Assembly: GCA_938028175.1 (NCBI GenBank)
Contig: CALJAE010000123.1
Span: 1-9,090 of the forward strand
DNA from: an uncultured Acidimicrobiales bacterium
Lineage (GTDB): Bacteria > Actinomycetota > Acidimicrobiia > Acidimicrobiales > SZUA-35
Length of the DNA: 9,090 bases
Direction of reading: 5' to 3'
A program made the position numbers and the translations under genes. The notes below the pieces were generated by a model. The model searched no databases. It worked only from the letters and a program-made list of their open reading frames with translations, and was not told the origin of the DNA. Of the stretch, positions 1 through 8,300 are shown piece after piece; the stretch's first letter is position 1; each line of letters begins with the position of its first letter.

Positions 1-3000
1 CCTGCTGATCCTCGTCCTCATTTAGATCGTCGTTAGCTGGGGTTGGATTGATTGTCTGTGTTAGGCCCTCAAGTGTTCCGCCTAAAGCCAACTCAGAGTC
101 AGGTATGCGAATCTCATAATCGCCCTGTAGAAGCTCGTCGAACACATAACGACCGTTTGAATCGGTAGTTGTGGTACCGAAGAATACAAAGTTGCCTGAT
201 CCATCGTCTGCCCAAAGCTCAACAACAGTCCCCTGAACTGGCAAATCGACGCCTGTGGTGAACGCTCCATCGATATCGGTATCGATAAAGACAAGGTCAC
301 CCAGATTCAGAGAAAGTACCTGCACTAAAACCTCATTAGATCGCACAAGGTCAGAGACACTGTCGGTACGACCAGCAAATCGGTTTACATAGCGATCGGC
401 TGGATCATTAGAGTCAGTCGTTGTACCAGCTTGCATTACAAAGTCAGCGTTAACTGATGACCCCGCGAGCAGAACCTCGGACTGCACAAATCTGATAGCA
501 GTAATATCATCAAGACCAAAATCGCACGGCGAATTACCCCCAGCAATATCGGCTTCAGTACACCATGTCACTGAACCTGTAGACAAGTCGTTAACAGCGA
601 CATCAGGATCGTAAGGGATTGTATTCGGATCATCTGCGGAGTAGTACCAAGTGCCAGCAGTAGGCTGCGTTGTTCCATCTGCAAGGACAGTCGTAGGCGC
701 TACTAAGAAAGCAGTCAAGTTATATGCTCCTGAGAAATCAGAATCAAACTCGGTGCGTATATTTATTGGGTTGGTGCCGTCTCCGTTATAGGCAAAGACA
801 TCGATAATGTCAGGTGGAGCAAAGTCAAACGCTGCCGATGCGTTACGCCACCCCAGAGTAAAGGTCTGCGTATCCTGCTGTAGCTCAAGCGGAGCGTCGA
901 CAGACTTAAAGAATATAAGTTGACCAGAAGCTACTACCGAAATACCTCGGCTAGCGGTTCTTGCTGACTCACCAGAAACGTCACCATCTGAAGTAATTTC
1001 CGTTTCATTGATCAGATCTGTACCTGGATCAACGAGCGGATCAACCTGGGTACACAGAGGAACTGGGCCGATGGCTTCGTTAGTGATTCTGGTGCCAAGG
1101 TCGAATACTACCGTTGTTGTGCCATCTGGATTAGAGGTCACCGAATCCAACTGAACGTTGGCATCTGGGTATGGCAGAGTCGCTTGACAGAAAGAATCAA
1201 AAGTGACTCCCGCTGGCAAGGTGTCCGTAATAGTCACGTTCGTTACGGGAACGCCACTTACCACTGATGTGATGCCTGGTTGAAGCCACCAAACGACAGT
1301 GTCGCCACTCTCGACTATTTCTAAGTCATCGTCTGTCGCCGAGTTCGGATCGATCGAAGTCGTCTTTTCGATTCTCGATTGATGGCGGTTATATATGAGT
1401 CGGTCACCACGAGCAGCGTCTTGGTAAGGACCTGGCTCGAACAACTCAGTCTCATCAAGGTACGGAATCGAACCGAACTGGCGGTTAGCGTGGTTCGCTA
1501 AAATTGTGCCCGGCTCAATCGGCTGACCATCATTAGGTCCGCCGTTATAGAGGTCCAGTGCCTCTGTGGCGATAGAAACCTGCACAAATTCAGAAGGGTC
1601 AACTGCATCTACTACAGCTGGATCAAGGGTCACCCTAACCATCCCTACTTGACCAAGTGAAGTATCGGGGTCAGGATCAAAGCTAAATGGGTCTGTATTC
1701 CAGTCGTTGTTTGGTGCAGTACAGGTAGCTACTGCAGCTTCTTGGTTAGTCCAAACATTGTTGGCAACATCGTCACCCCAACTTGCAGTCGCGTACTCGA
1801 CGATATATGCGTTTGCCGGATATGAACCACGAATGTGGTGTGTGGTTCCACCTGTCCAAGTGGTAAGGGTCATGGTTGAGTTATCGAAAGCATCACAAAG
1901 AGCGAATGATTCTGTTGGCCACGAGATCGTTCCATCGTTGCGTGCCCAGTACCACCAGTTAGCTTTTTGTCCGAGCTGAACGGGAGCATCACCACTAGTA
2001 CATTGCTGAGTCTGCCCATTTATCAACGAGCCTTGAGCGATCACGGCAGCTGAGCATGGCCATGTCGAGGTATTACTTGCAGATACTCCATCAGGAATTC
2101 GAGCGTCAGCCCACTCATAGGCTCCAACGTGCTTGCTGAATCCGCCACGCTCGCGAATTGGCACGCTTATAGCTCGATCATTGTTTTCTAACGGCTCTTC
2201 GTCGTCGCCGTAGTTACTCTGGCCGGACTCATCAACAGGGTCAAAATTGGCAATTTCGTTAGTTAGTGGATAGTCGCCATTTATCGGGTCATCGCCATAG
2301 GTCCAGTCTGGGTCTCTCTGCTGATAGAACTCGCTAAGCGGATACCAAATTACGATGCGACCTGCAAAGGCAATAAACGGTCCAGCTGCAAGTGAGGTTC
2401 CGTTGTCGCCCGCAGTCGGAATCGGATCACCGTCGGTATCCACATTAGTAACGGTGACATCGATCTCATTGTTTGTGTAATCCGAGACACAATCCCAGTC
2501 GCCTCGATCACCCCAATCCTCTGCTCCGGCGCTATCTAGCGGTAAGTCCCCGCTGGGAAATGGAGTATTAAAGCAGCCATCAAGGAGCCAGCCATCAAAC
2601 TCTGGAGGAATTACATCCGAGAACGTTATTGGGTCTGCCAGTTGAGCCTGCCCTTTGGCGCCGCCATCGTAAAGAACCGAAATATCCCATGAATAACGGG
2701 CTCCAAGCTCACTCACACCCGTGCTTGGGTTAACCCTCTCTACAGTTTGAAGATAGACCACGTCGTTGAAGGGATTACTGGCATCGTTACCTTTAGTAAT
2801 GTCGAATCGTGGGCCAGCAGAAATTGTAAATTCTTCAGTCTCCAACACCGTGGTGTCGTCTTCAACTTGAGCTGCATCGCTTACCGAGTAAAGCCTGGCG
2901 TCGACTTCGAAACTAGAACCATTCGCTGCGTCGCCTTTAGCTTCAATAACAAGTGGAACAATGATTACACCATTGTCAACATCTCCGAGGTTACAAACTG

Positions 3001-3850
3001 CAGTTATTATGCCAGTGGCTGCATCTACGTTGATAGACGAAACTGGGGTTACTCCCGTACTGAGACAAGAGTTGTGAAGACTTGGCACTTCAACAACTGC
3101 TCCAGGGTTCGGAGTAATAATTTGTTCGAGAACGACATCTTCCAGAGGGTTAACGTTTCCGTCCGGGATGTTGTCGGCTGTGACAGTGTAACCGATAGTC
3201 ACCACGTCGTTCGAGCGGACCACATCGTCAAATTCGTCACAGTCATCGCCAGGAACTTGAATCGGACAGTTACCGGTAGTGTCGAAGGGGCCAGTTCCTG
3301 ACTCTATTAAGGGATTACCGGCTGGAGTTATAAAATAGTCAAGGCTTAGCTCAGGGAGACCACTAACACCACCAGTAATAAAGAGATCATCGCCATCGTT
3401 GTAGGTAAAAGAATAACGCGCCGTGAATGGTGCGCCCGCACTTGCTGGAGGTGGATCAGGTGTAAAGACTGTATCTCCGCCCGCTGGTGACGAAAAGTAC
3501 TCAGCTGGGTAGGTTGCAATTATCTCGTAATCTGCTGGATTCAAGTTAGGGAAATCGAAACAACCCGTAGCAGGATCAGTCGCTACTGTAATTGGAGAAG
3601 TACCCCCAGTAAGGTCGATAAGTTCGAGTGTTACGGCCCCATCGGTAAACTCGATTTCACCATTGCTAGAGCGATTGACCTCATCACCCTGAACCGATGA
3701 ACCGTTGAGATCTCTAAAGAAACACCCATCAATTCCTGTCGGTGATGCCCCCACAGATGACAGAGGGCTAACTGTTAGCACACCTGTCAGCACGATAAGT
3801 CCCAAAATGGATCTGGATATTTTTTGTCGAACAGTTTTTATCTTCTGCAT
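1..3850 (-). CDS. Giant exported SdrD_B/DUF11 repeat surface protein, N-terminal part (3' end outside window)
   Basis: The frame is open from the ATG at 3850-3848 to the window edge: 1,283 codons and no stop. The start is chosen because a Sec signal peptide follows at once: basic N-region (MQKIKTVRQK), hydrophobic core at about residues 15-30, and a probable cleavage site after SVGA (residue 35). Residues about 39-114 look like a divergent SdrD_B/Cna-B domain (GCFFRDLNG, then CFDFPNLNPADYEI). Residues about 208-300 are DUF11-like (VVRSNDVVTIGYTVTADN, then CNLGD). A C-D-x-x-D motif lies at about 652, and another DUF11-like stretch at about 825-960 includes VTITDTLPAGVTF. The module at about 976-1182 has WRN and YNGDG (Y1021). 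A good SdrD_B domain fills about 1183-1252 (LGDLVFID, DSNGRYVFDELLQGDYEI). There are 16 cysteines, suited to disulfides outside the cell. It is probably a surface stalk or adhesin; the ligand and anchor are unknown. It is a paralogue of the gene at 5375 and divergent from hemA. Export and family are confident; the biological role is inferred. Confidence 0.88.
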   Translation of the reverse strand, partial: MQKIKTVRQKISRSILGLIVLTGVLTVSPLSSVGASPTGIDGCFFRDLNGSSVQGDEVNRSSNGEIEFTDGAVTLELIDLTGGTSPITVATDPATGCFDFPNLNPADYEIIATYPAEYFSSPAGGDTVFTPDPPPASAGAPFTARYSFTYNDGDDLFITGGVSGLPELSLDYFITPAGNPLIESGTGPFDTTGNCPIQVPGDDCDEFDDVVRSNDVVTIGYTVTADNIPDGNVNPLEDVVLEQIITPNPGAVVEVPSLHNSCLSTGVTPVSSINVDAATGIITAVCNLGDVDNGVIIVPLVIEAKGDAANGSSFEVDARLYSVSDAAQVEDDTTVLETEEFTISAGPRFDITKGNDASNPFNDVVYLQTVERVNPSTGVSELGARYSWDISVLYDGGAKGQAQLADPITFSDVIPPEFDGWLLDGCFNTPFPSGDLPLDSAGAEDWGDRGDWDCVSDYTNNEIDVTVTNVDTDGDPIPTAGDNGTSLAAGPFIAFAGRIVIWYPLSEFYQQRDPDWTYGDDPINGDYPLTNEIANFDPVDESGQSNYGDDEEPLENNDRAISVPIRERGGFSKHVGAYEWADARIPDGVSASNTSTWPCSAAVIAQGSLINGQTQQCTSGDAPVQLGQKANWWYWARNDGTISWPTESFALCDAFDNSTMTLTTWTGGTTHHIRGSYPANAYIVEYATASWGDDVANNVWTNQEAAVATCTAPNNDWNTDPFSFDPDPDTSLGQVGMVRVTLDPAVVDAVDPSEFVQVSIATEALDLYNGGPNDGQPIEPGTILANHANRQFGSIPYLDETELFEPGPYQDAARGDRLIYNRHQSRIEKTTSIDPNSATDDDLEIVESGDTVVWWLQPGITSVVSGVPVTNVTITDTLPAGVTFDSFCQATLPYPDANVQLDSVTSNPDGTTTVVFDLGTRITNEAIGPVPLCTQVDPLVDPGTDLINETEITSDGDVSGESARTASRGISVVASGQLIFFKSVDAPLELQQDTQTFTLGWRNASAAFDFAPPDIIDVFAYNGDGTNPINIRTEFDSDFSGAYNLTAFLVAPTTVLADGTTQPTAGTWYYSADDPNTIPYDPDVAVNDLSTGSVTWCTEADIAGGNSPCDFGLDDITAIRFVQSEVLLAGSSVNADFVMQAGTTTDSNDPADRYVNRFAGRTDSVSDLVRSNEVLVQVLSLNLGDLVFIDTDIDGAFTTGVDLPVQGTVVELWADDGSGNFVFFGTTTTDSNGRYVFDELLQGDYEIRIPDSELALGGTLEGLTQTINPTPANDDLNEDEDQQ

Positions 3851-3857
3851 GATTGTT

Positions 3858-3885
3858 CTGGCTAATTGAAATGTTGATTGGCCAG
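3858..3885. repeat. Inverted repeat in the leader of the minus-strand surface protein gene
   Basis: CTGGCTAAT (3858-3866) and ATTGGCCAG (3877-3885) are complementary over nine bases with one imperfect pair (a G-U wobble if read on the plus strand, an A-C mismatch in the minus-strand RNA), and a 10-base centre. It lies just downstream of the candidate start of transcription of the left giant gene. It could be an operator half or an RNA stem in the leader. Only the symmetry is visible, not a bound factor. Confidence 0.4.
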
Positions 3886-3909
3886 TCCTTAATATGCTCG
3901 TCGGCCAAT
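3877..3909. promoter_or_regulatory. Perfect 7-bp dyad flanking the candidate -10 box, possible operator
   Basis: ATTGGCC (3877-3883) and GGCCAAT (3903-3909) form a perfect inverted repeat with a 19-base centre that contains the candidate -10 hexamer of the left giant gene. The left arm is shared with the neighbouring inverted repeat at 3858-3885, so three related TTGGCC-type half-sites lie within 52 bases. This arrangement would suit a repressor or activator of surface protein expression. Chance occurrence of a 7-bp dyad is not excluded. Confidence 0.35.
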
Positions 3910-3919
3910 ACAAATCCAA
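3891..3919 (-). promoter_or_regulatory. Candidate promoter of the minus-strand giant surface protein gene
   Basis: Read on the minus strand, TTGGAT (3919-3914) and CATATT (3896-3891) are separated by 17 bases, the usual sigma-70-type spacing. The match is only moderate: three of six to TTGACA and four of six to TATAAT. It would start transcription about 35 bases before the ATG at 3850. No good Shine-Dalgarno is visible before that ATG (the nearest bases read CCAGAACAATC), so the mode of translation initiation is unclear. The -10 box lies between two halves of a TTGGCC dyad. Confidence 0.3.
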
Positions 3920-3990
3920 GTTGACTAAATAGGCAGAGTAGATGTGAACTCAGATTCTCTATATATAAGGAAAGCTGCTCTTAGCGAACC

Positions 3991-3996
3991 TAGAAT
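3991..3996 (+). promoter_or_regulatory. Candidate -10 box for leaderless hemA transcription
   Basis: TAGAAT matches TATAAT in five of six positions and ends nine bases before the hemA ATG. There is no Shine-Dalgarno between it and the start codon. A transcript beginning at or within a few bases of the ATG would be leaderless, a common arrangement in several bacterial groups, including actinobacteria. No clear -35 box is present at the right distance. A second AT-rich candidate, TATATAT at 3960-3966, would give a leader of about 30 bases, also without a usable ribosome binding site. Confidence 0.35.
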
Positions 3997-4005
3997 GACC
4001 TGAAC

Positions 4006-5226
4006 ATGTTTGAACAGTACTTTGATCAGGCTCTAACAGATCTTCACAAAGAGGGTCGATATCGTACGTTTTTTAACATTGAGCGCCAAAATGGCCGTTT
4101 CCCAGAAGCAGTTTGGCATCGCCCTAACGGTGGAGAGCAGTCAATAACTGTTTGGTGCAGCAACGATTATCTTGGCATGGGCCAACATTCTGCGGTCACA
4201 ACTGCAATGGCTAAGGCTTTAGACAATTTAGGAGCCGGCAGCGGGGGCACTCGTAACATCTCTGGCACTACAAGCTGTCACGTCGCTCTTGAGGCAGAAC
4301 TTGCAGATCTCCATGATAAGGAATCAGCGCTTCTTTTTAACTCCGCCTATAACGCTAACGACGCTACTCTTTCGACTCTTCATAAACTTGTACCTGACCT
4401 AGTCATCTTTTCAGACGAGCTTAACCACGCCAGCATGATCGAAGGCATCCGACGCAACAACGGCGCCAAAGTTGTCTTCAAACACAATGACCTTGAAGAC
4501 CTTAGACAAAAACTTGAAGCAACACCTGAGAATACTCCCAAGTTAATCGCCTTCGAGTCTCTTTATTCAATGGACGGGGACTTTGCTCCGATCAAAGCCA
4601 TATGTGACCTGGCTGAAGAGTTCGGTGCAATGACCTACATCGATGAAGTTCATGCCGTTGGCATGTACGGCCCCAGCGGTGGTGGAGTGACGGAACAGCT
4701 TCAACTCGCAGGTCGAATCGACATAATAAATGGCACACTGGCTAAAGCTTACGGAGTCCAAGGTGGCTATATAGCGTGTAGCGATAAGATCGCTGACGCT
4801 ATCCGTTCCTATGCCCCCGGATATATTTTTACGACCTCTGTCTCTCCAGTCATCGCAGCTGGAGCTTTAGCTTCGGTGTCGCATTTAAGACAAGACAGCT
4901 GGCTAAGAGATAAGCTTCACAGAACTTCAAGCAAAGTGAGGCAGCGACTTGTTGGTCTAGGCCTGCCAATCACCGATCATGGCTCCCACATCGTGCCTAT
5001 ACATATTGGTGATCCCGTTAAGTGTAAAATGATCTCTGACATGTTGCTGGAAGACCACAGCATCTATGTTCAGCCGATTAATTACCCCACAGTCCCCCGA
5101 GGGACCGAGAGACTACGGCTAACTCCGTCGCCTGTCCATACACAGGCTCAACAAGATCAATTAGTCGAATCTTTGGACAAACTCTGGTCTAGCTGCGCTC
5201 TTAATCGACAGCAAGTAGCTGGATAA
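4006..5226 (+). CDS. hemA: 5-aminolevulinate synthase (EC 2.3.1.37)
   Basis: This PLP enzyme condenses glycine with succinyl-CoA to 5-aminolevulinate, the first committed step of heme synthesis by the C4 (Shemin) route, in the cytoplasm. The protein has 406 residues, the usual bacterial length. It opens with the typical LHKEGRYRTFFNIER (R20 is the expected succinyl-CoA contact), followed by WCSNDYLGMGQH and GAGSGGTRNISGTT. The PLP residues are in place: H141 in LNHASMIEGI, D213 and H216 in YIDEVHAVGMYGP, and the Schiff-base lysine K247 in NGTLAKAYG. The C-terminal DHGSHIVP, QPINYPTVPRGTERLR and TPSPVH are ALAS signatures; R371 should bind the glycine carboxylate. These motifs separate it from the related KBL, BioF and serine palmitoyltransferase. 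By memory it is very close to Rhodobacter capsulatus HemA. No CP heme-regulatory motif is visible. It stands alone, with no other tetrapyrrole gene nearby, and has no Shine-Dalgarno before its ATG. An acquired gene, or a C5N-unit synthase for secondary metabolism, is possible but less likely. Confidence 0.96.
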   Translation: MFEQYFDQALTDLHKEGRYRTFFNIERQNGRFPEAVWHRPNGGEQSITVWCSNDYLGMGQHSAVTTAMAKALDNLGAGSGGTRNISGTTSCHVALEAELADLHDKESALLFNSAYNANDATLSTLHKLVPDLVIFSDELNHASMIEGIRRNNGAKVVFKHNDLEDLRQKLEATPENTPKLIAFESLYSMDGDFAPIKAICDLAEEFGAMTYIDEVHAVGMYGPSGGGVTEQLQLAGRIDIINGTLAKAYGVQGGYIACSDKIADAIRSYAPGYIFTTSVSPVIAAGALASVSHLRQDSWLRDKLHRTSSKVRQRLVGLGLPITDHGSHIVPIHIGDPVKCKMISDMLLEDHSIYVQPINYPTVPRGTERLRLTPSPVHTQAQQDQLVESLDKLWSSCALNRQQVAG

Positions 5227-5374
5227 GCACAAAACCTGCTATTCCAGTGCCTACAACATACACAACCTAGCTAAATATAAAGTCGCGAGAGACTTCATAT
5301 TAATCCTCAAAAACTCAATAATGGGTCTCTGACACCGACTGGCAGTACCAAGTACTAACAGAAGGCACCCAAAA
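5227..5374. other. Intergenic region between hemA and the right giant gene
   Basis: This is 148 bases of AT-rich sequence with no open frame of note. It contains a short stem, AAGTC (5280-5284) with GACTT (5291-5295), not followed by a T-run, so it is not a convincing intrinsic terminator. AT-rich boxes TATAAA (5276-5281) and CATATT (5296-5301) could be -10 elements, but neither has a recognisable -35 at the correct distance. Whether the right giant gene has its own promoter or is read through from hemA cannot be told from the sequence. Confidence 0.4.
5360..5365 (+). promoter_or_regulatory. Shine-Dalgarno site of the right giant surface protein gene
   Basis: AGAAGG ends nine bases before the ATG at 5375. 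It is the only clear ribosome binding site in the window and fixes the start of this gene, which is confirmed by the signal peptide immediately after. The other two genes lack such a site. Confidence 0.75.
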
Positions 5375-8300
5375 ATGAGCAAAGCAAATCTAATTGCTAA
5401 GCGAGCGACAATCACTAGATTGCTACTCGCACTCCTATTCATATCAGCGACAACTGTCACCCTCACCAATGAGGCAGAGGCGGCCACGCCAGTCGTTGAA
5501 ACTACCATTCAGTTAAACAAGACCGGTTCAGAACCGTTCAACTCAGCTGACGGTTCAGACAATTGCCCTGGTGGAAATACATACGACACCAACCGAATAT
5601 TTTCTGATGGAACAGTTCCAGTGGACGGCAACGATGGTCCAGGACACGATGGTCAAGATACATGTTCTGACAATGACATTGTTCGATCCGGCGACTCAGT
5701 CACCTACCAGGTGGAGGTGTCTAACAATGACTCCGACGTCGATGAACTCAACGCGACCGTAACCCTCGAACCATATAACTCGACCACGCAGCTACCAGAC
5801 GCTAGCGGAACAATTCATCAAGAATGGATCGAGATTCCTTCTGGCTGCGAAACAGACCCGACTATTGTGACTAACCCTTCTGCTCTACTCGACCTAGACG
5901 GCGATGGCTCCAACGAAACTCTCTTCTGCAACTTGGGTGCTGCAGCTGAGGGAACAAACCGTGCCTTCTTCCCAGCAGCAAGAGTACTTGGTGTTTCTTC
6001 TGACGGCACAACTGCCACTCTGAACGACTCAATCGTAGGTGCCTCAGTAAGTGCTGAGGGTATTTCAAACACCGCTGCAACAGGCAACAATGGAACCTCA
6101 TCTGCTGGTACCGATGGACCAGTTGAAGCAGTAGTTACTGCTGACTTCCGAGTCAACCTGCTCAAAGAAATAGTTGGCTTCTCGCTAGACGCTGATGGAA
6201 ACCCAATCTGGCCACAATGGGAAGCAGTAGACGGACCAACCGGCGAAGCAGGATTTCTTGGCGAATTTAACTTAATAGCGCAGTACCAGAACGGTTCGAT
6301 GATTGCTAACTCACCGGACGAGCTGATCGATACCGATGGAGACGGTTTCGTATTCGACGCAGACTACGACATCATTGATATTTTCACCGATGACAACACT
6401 AACAACGATGGTGCTTTCTCTTCAGGTGCTCAACTTTACACCTGGGATGCAAGCTATGTACCTTGCGAATTGAACGGCGACCACGGTCCCGGAGCCACTG
6501 CTGTTTGTACCCAAACAGACACTCCGTTTGATTGGAACGGGCCTTCGTTTACTCCAGACGGCACAAATGACCGCAACATTGCAGTCGACCTGGACAACAT
6601 CGATGTGCGAGACCCTGACGGCGACTCAACCCTATTCTCAGTAAGAGTAGGTATCTGGGTTCCTGAAACAGACGTTGACACTCACCAGACTTGTAGTGGT
6701 GGAGCCTGCTCATATTTCCATATCAATGAAGCGCAGGCGCTTGATACAGCTACCGGACAACCGGTACAATTTTCTCCAATATCTACCGAAGACGCTGCAG
6801 GTAACAACCTGGACAACTACGGAGCCGGGCAAGAACCAGGTGGTATTGGTTCACCAGACTTCCAAACAGCTAACTCAGACAATGTCACCAACGGTACCTT
6901 TACAATTTCAAGACCCGGATCTTGGAGTTACCGAAAGACCTTCCAGAGAAATTCCGATACCACCCGTTCCTTCCCAAAGATTTCAGAACAGCTAAGGGCT
7001 AAGGGAGAAGTGGTCCCAGTAGTTCTATGGGTTTCAGAAAGACGAGAAATCGACGGTGCTAGTAGCCAAGTATGTGACAAAATTGATACAACTCAATACG
7101 AATTTGCGGGCGTTCCTAACTATGATGCTCACCCGAACTTCGGCCAAGCCACTGGACCTTACCTTACCGAATTTTGGCGAGACATCAATGTTGGGCCTAA
7201 CTCGATTTGGTCGGACACACCTGGCGCTACGTCAAACCCATCTGGTATAATCATCGGTGCACTCGGTGGCGCCAAGTACATCCACTATGATGCCACACCA
7301 TTCTCGCAGTCACTGTATTCGGCAACACCGAATGGTACCGGTTCGCTTGCTGACCTGGATACCACAACTTGTGAAGATGACGTCAACGGTGACGGAATTG
7401 TGAACATAGTCGACGCTGCTGGCGTTGAATCAACACCAGGTGCTCCAGTTGACTGGTACGAGGACCATACACAGGTTCCACCTGCAACAGATGGGACCTC
7501 TGGAGTTACAAAGATTCGTTGGGAGTACACCTTTGATACGGATGCAATTAACGCAGAGTATGAGTCTTATGGATTCCCTCCAGACCATCGTGGCGTTCAG
7601 GTAGCTTCAATGTATGACCTACGTGTGAGAGACGATGCGACTGGCTATGGACCAAAAAACTACCTTCCTAACTATGCCGATGCTCGACGAACGTTTAATG
7701 ACGACAATGACACATTTATGGCATGGCAAGACAACGCTACTGACGATGTCCAAGACCCAAACAACGTCTCATTCAGCTACAACCTATTCTCAGCTGATAG
7801 AAACATCCTCGTAGAATCCGGCATCTCAGTAGCAAAGAACACGCTTCCTGAGGGCATCAAGGTTGTTCGTGGTGGAGACATTGTTGACTTTGAAATTACC
7901 CCATCAGTATTCGGACTTTGGACCGGCACTCAGACAGGCACTGTGACAGACAACTTGCCTCCCGGCACTGATTACATTGGCGGTTCTGAAGAGTTCAGTA
8001 TCGACGGAGGTATAACTTGGGTTGACCATGCAACATACATTGCTTCGAACCCAGATGTGACCCTTACCAGTGCCCCTACCCCAGGTGGACAGGATCCAAT
8101 TACTTGGACGTTTGGTTCCCTAGATGCAGGCGATCAGATGCCGCGAATCCGCTATAGCGTTCAGGTTGATCCAAGCCTGACATCAGGTAACTTTACGAAC
8201 TCAGTTGACTTTATCTCTCCTGAAATTGCTGCAGACTTACTTACTGAAGATACTGACGGCGATGGAATAGACGATACGGGCGACGGCATCGGCGACAATG

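Noticed and set aside
1707..1979. 90-codon open frame on the plus strand
   Set aside because: Antisense shadow of the left giant gene; no family motif.
2747..3301. 184-codon open frame on the plus strand
   Set aside because: It lies wholly antisense to the left giant gene, whose frame has signal peptide and domain motifs; the antisense translation shows no recognisable domain and no ribosome binding site.
4006..5226. Possible identity as 2-amino-3-ketobutyrate CoA ligase or 8-amino-7-oxononanoate synthase
   Set aside because: The N-terminal EGRYRTF segment and the C-terminal QPINYPTVPRGTERLR and TPSPVH segments are specific to 5-aminolevulinate synthase.
5280..5295. Stem AAGTC/GACTT after hemA as an intrinsic terminator
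   Set aside because: Only five pairs, AT-rich, and no T-run follows.
3891..5303. CATATTAA shared upstream of both giant genes as a common promoter element
   Set aside because: An eight-base AT-rich match between two short intergenic regions is plausible by chance, its distances to the two start codons differ, and the right copy has no -35.
5344..5356. Small hairpin AGTAC-CAA-GTACT just upstream of the Shine-Dalgarno of the right giant gene
   Set aside because: Five pairs with a three-base loop is weak and expected by chance; no sign that it covers the ribosome binding site.
5251..5508. 85-codon minus-strand frame overlapping the start of the right giant gene
   Set aside because: Its hydrophobic stretch is the complement of the signal peptide coding region; no start signals and no family resemblance.
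5631..5654. Direct repeat ACGATGGTC with a 15-base period in the right giant gene
   Set aside because: In frame and explained by a small duplication in a Gly/Asp-rich linker (NDGPG, HDGQD); too short to mean more.
5818..6165. 115-codon open frame on the minus strand, with a second one nested at 5871-6101
   Set aside because: Both are antisense to the right giant gene in its DUF11-like region; low-complexity translation, no motif.
6675..6995. 106-codon plus-strand frame inside the right giant gene
   Set aside because: Out-of-frame shadow of a clearly coding frame.
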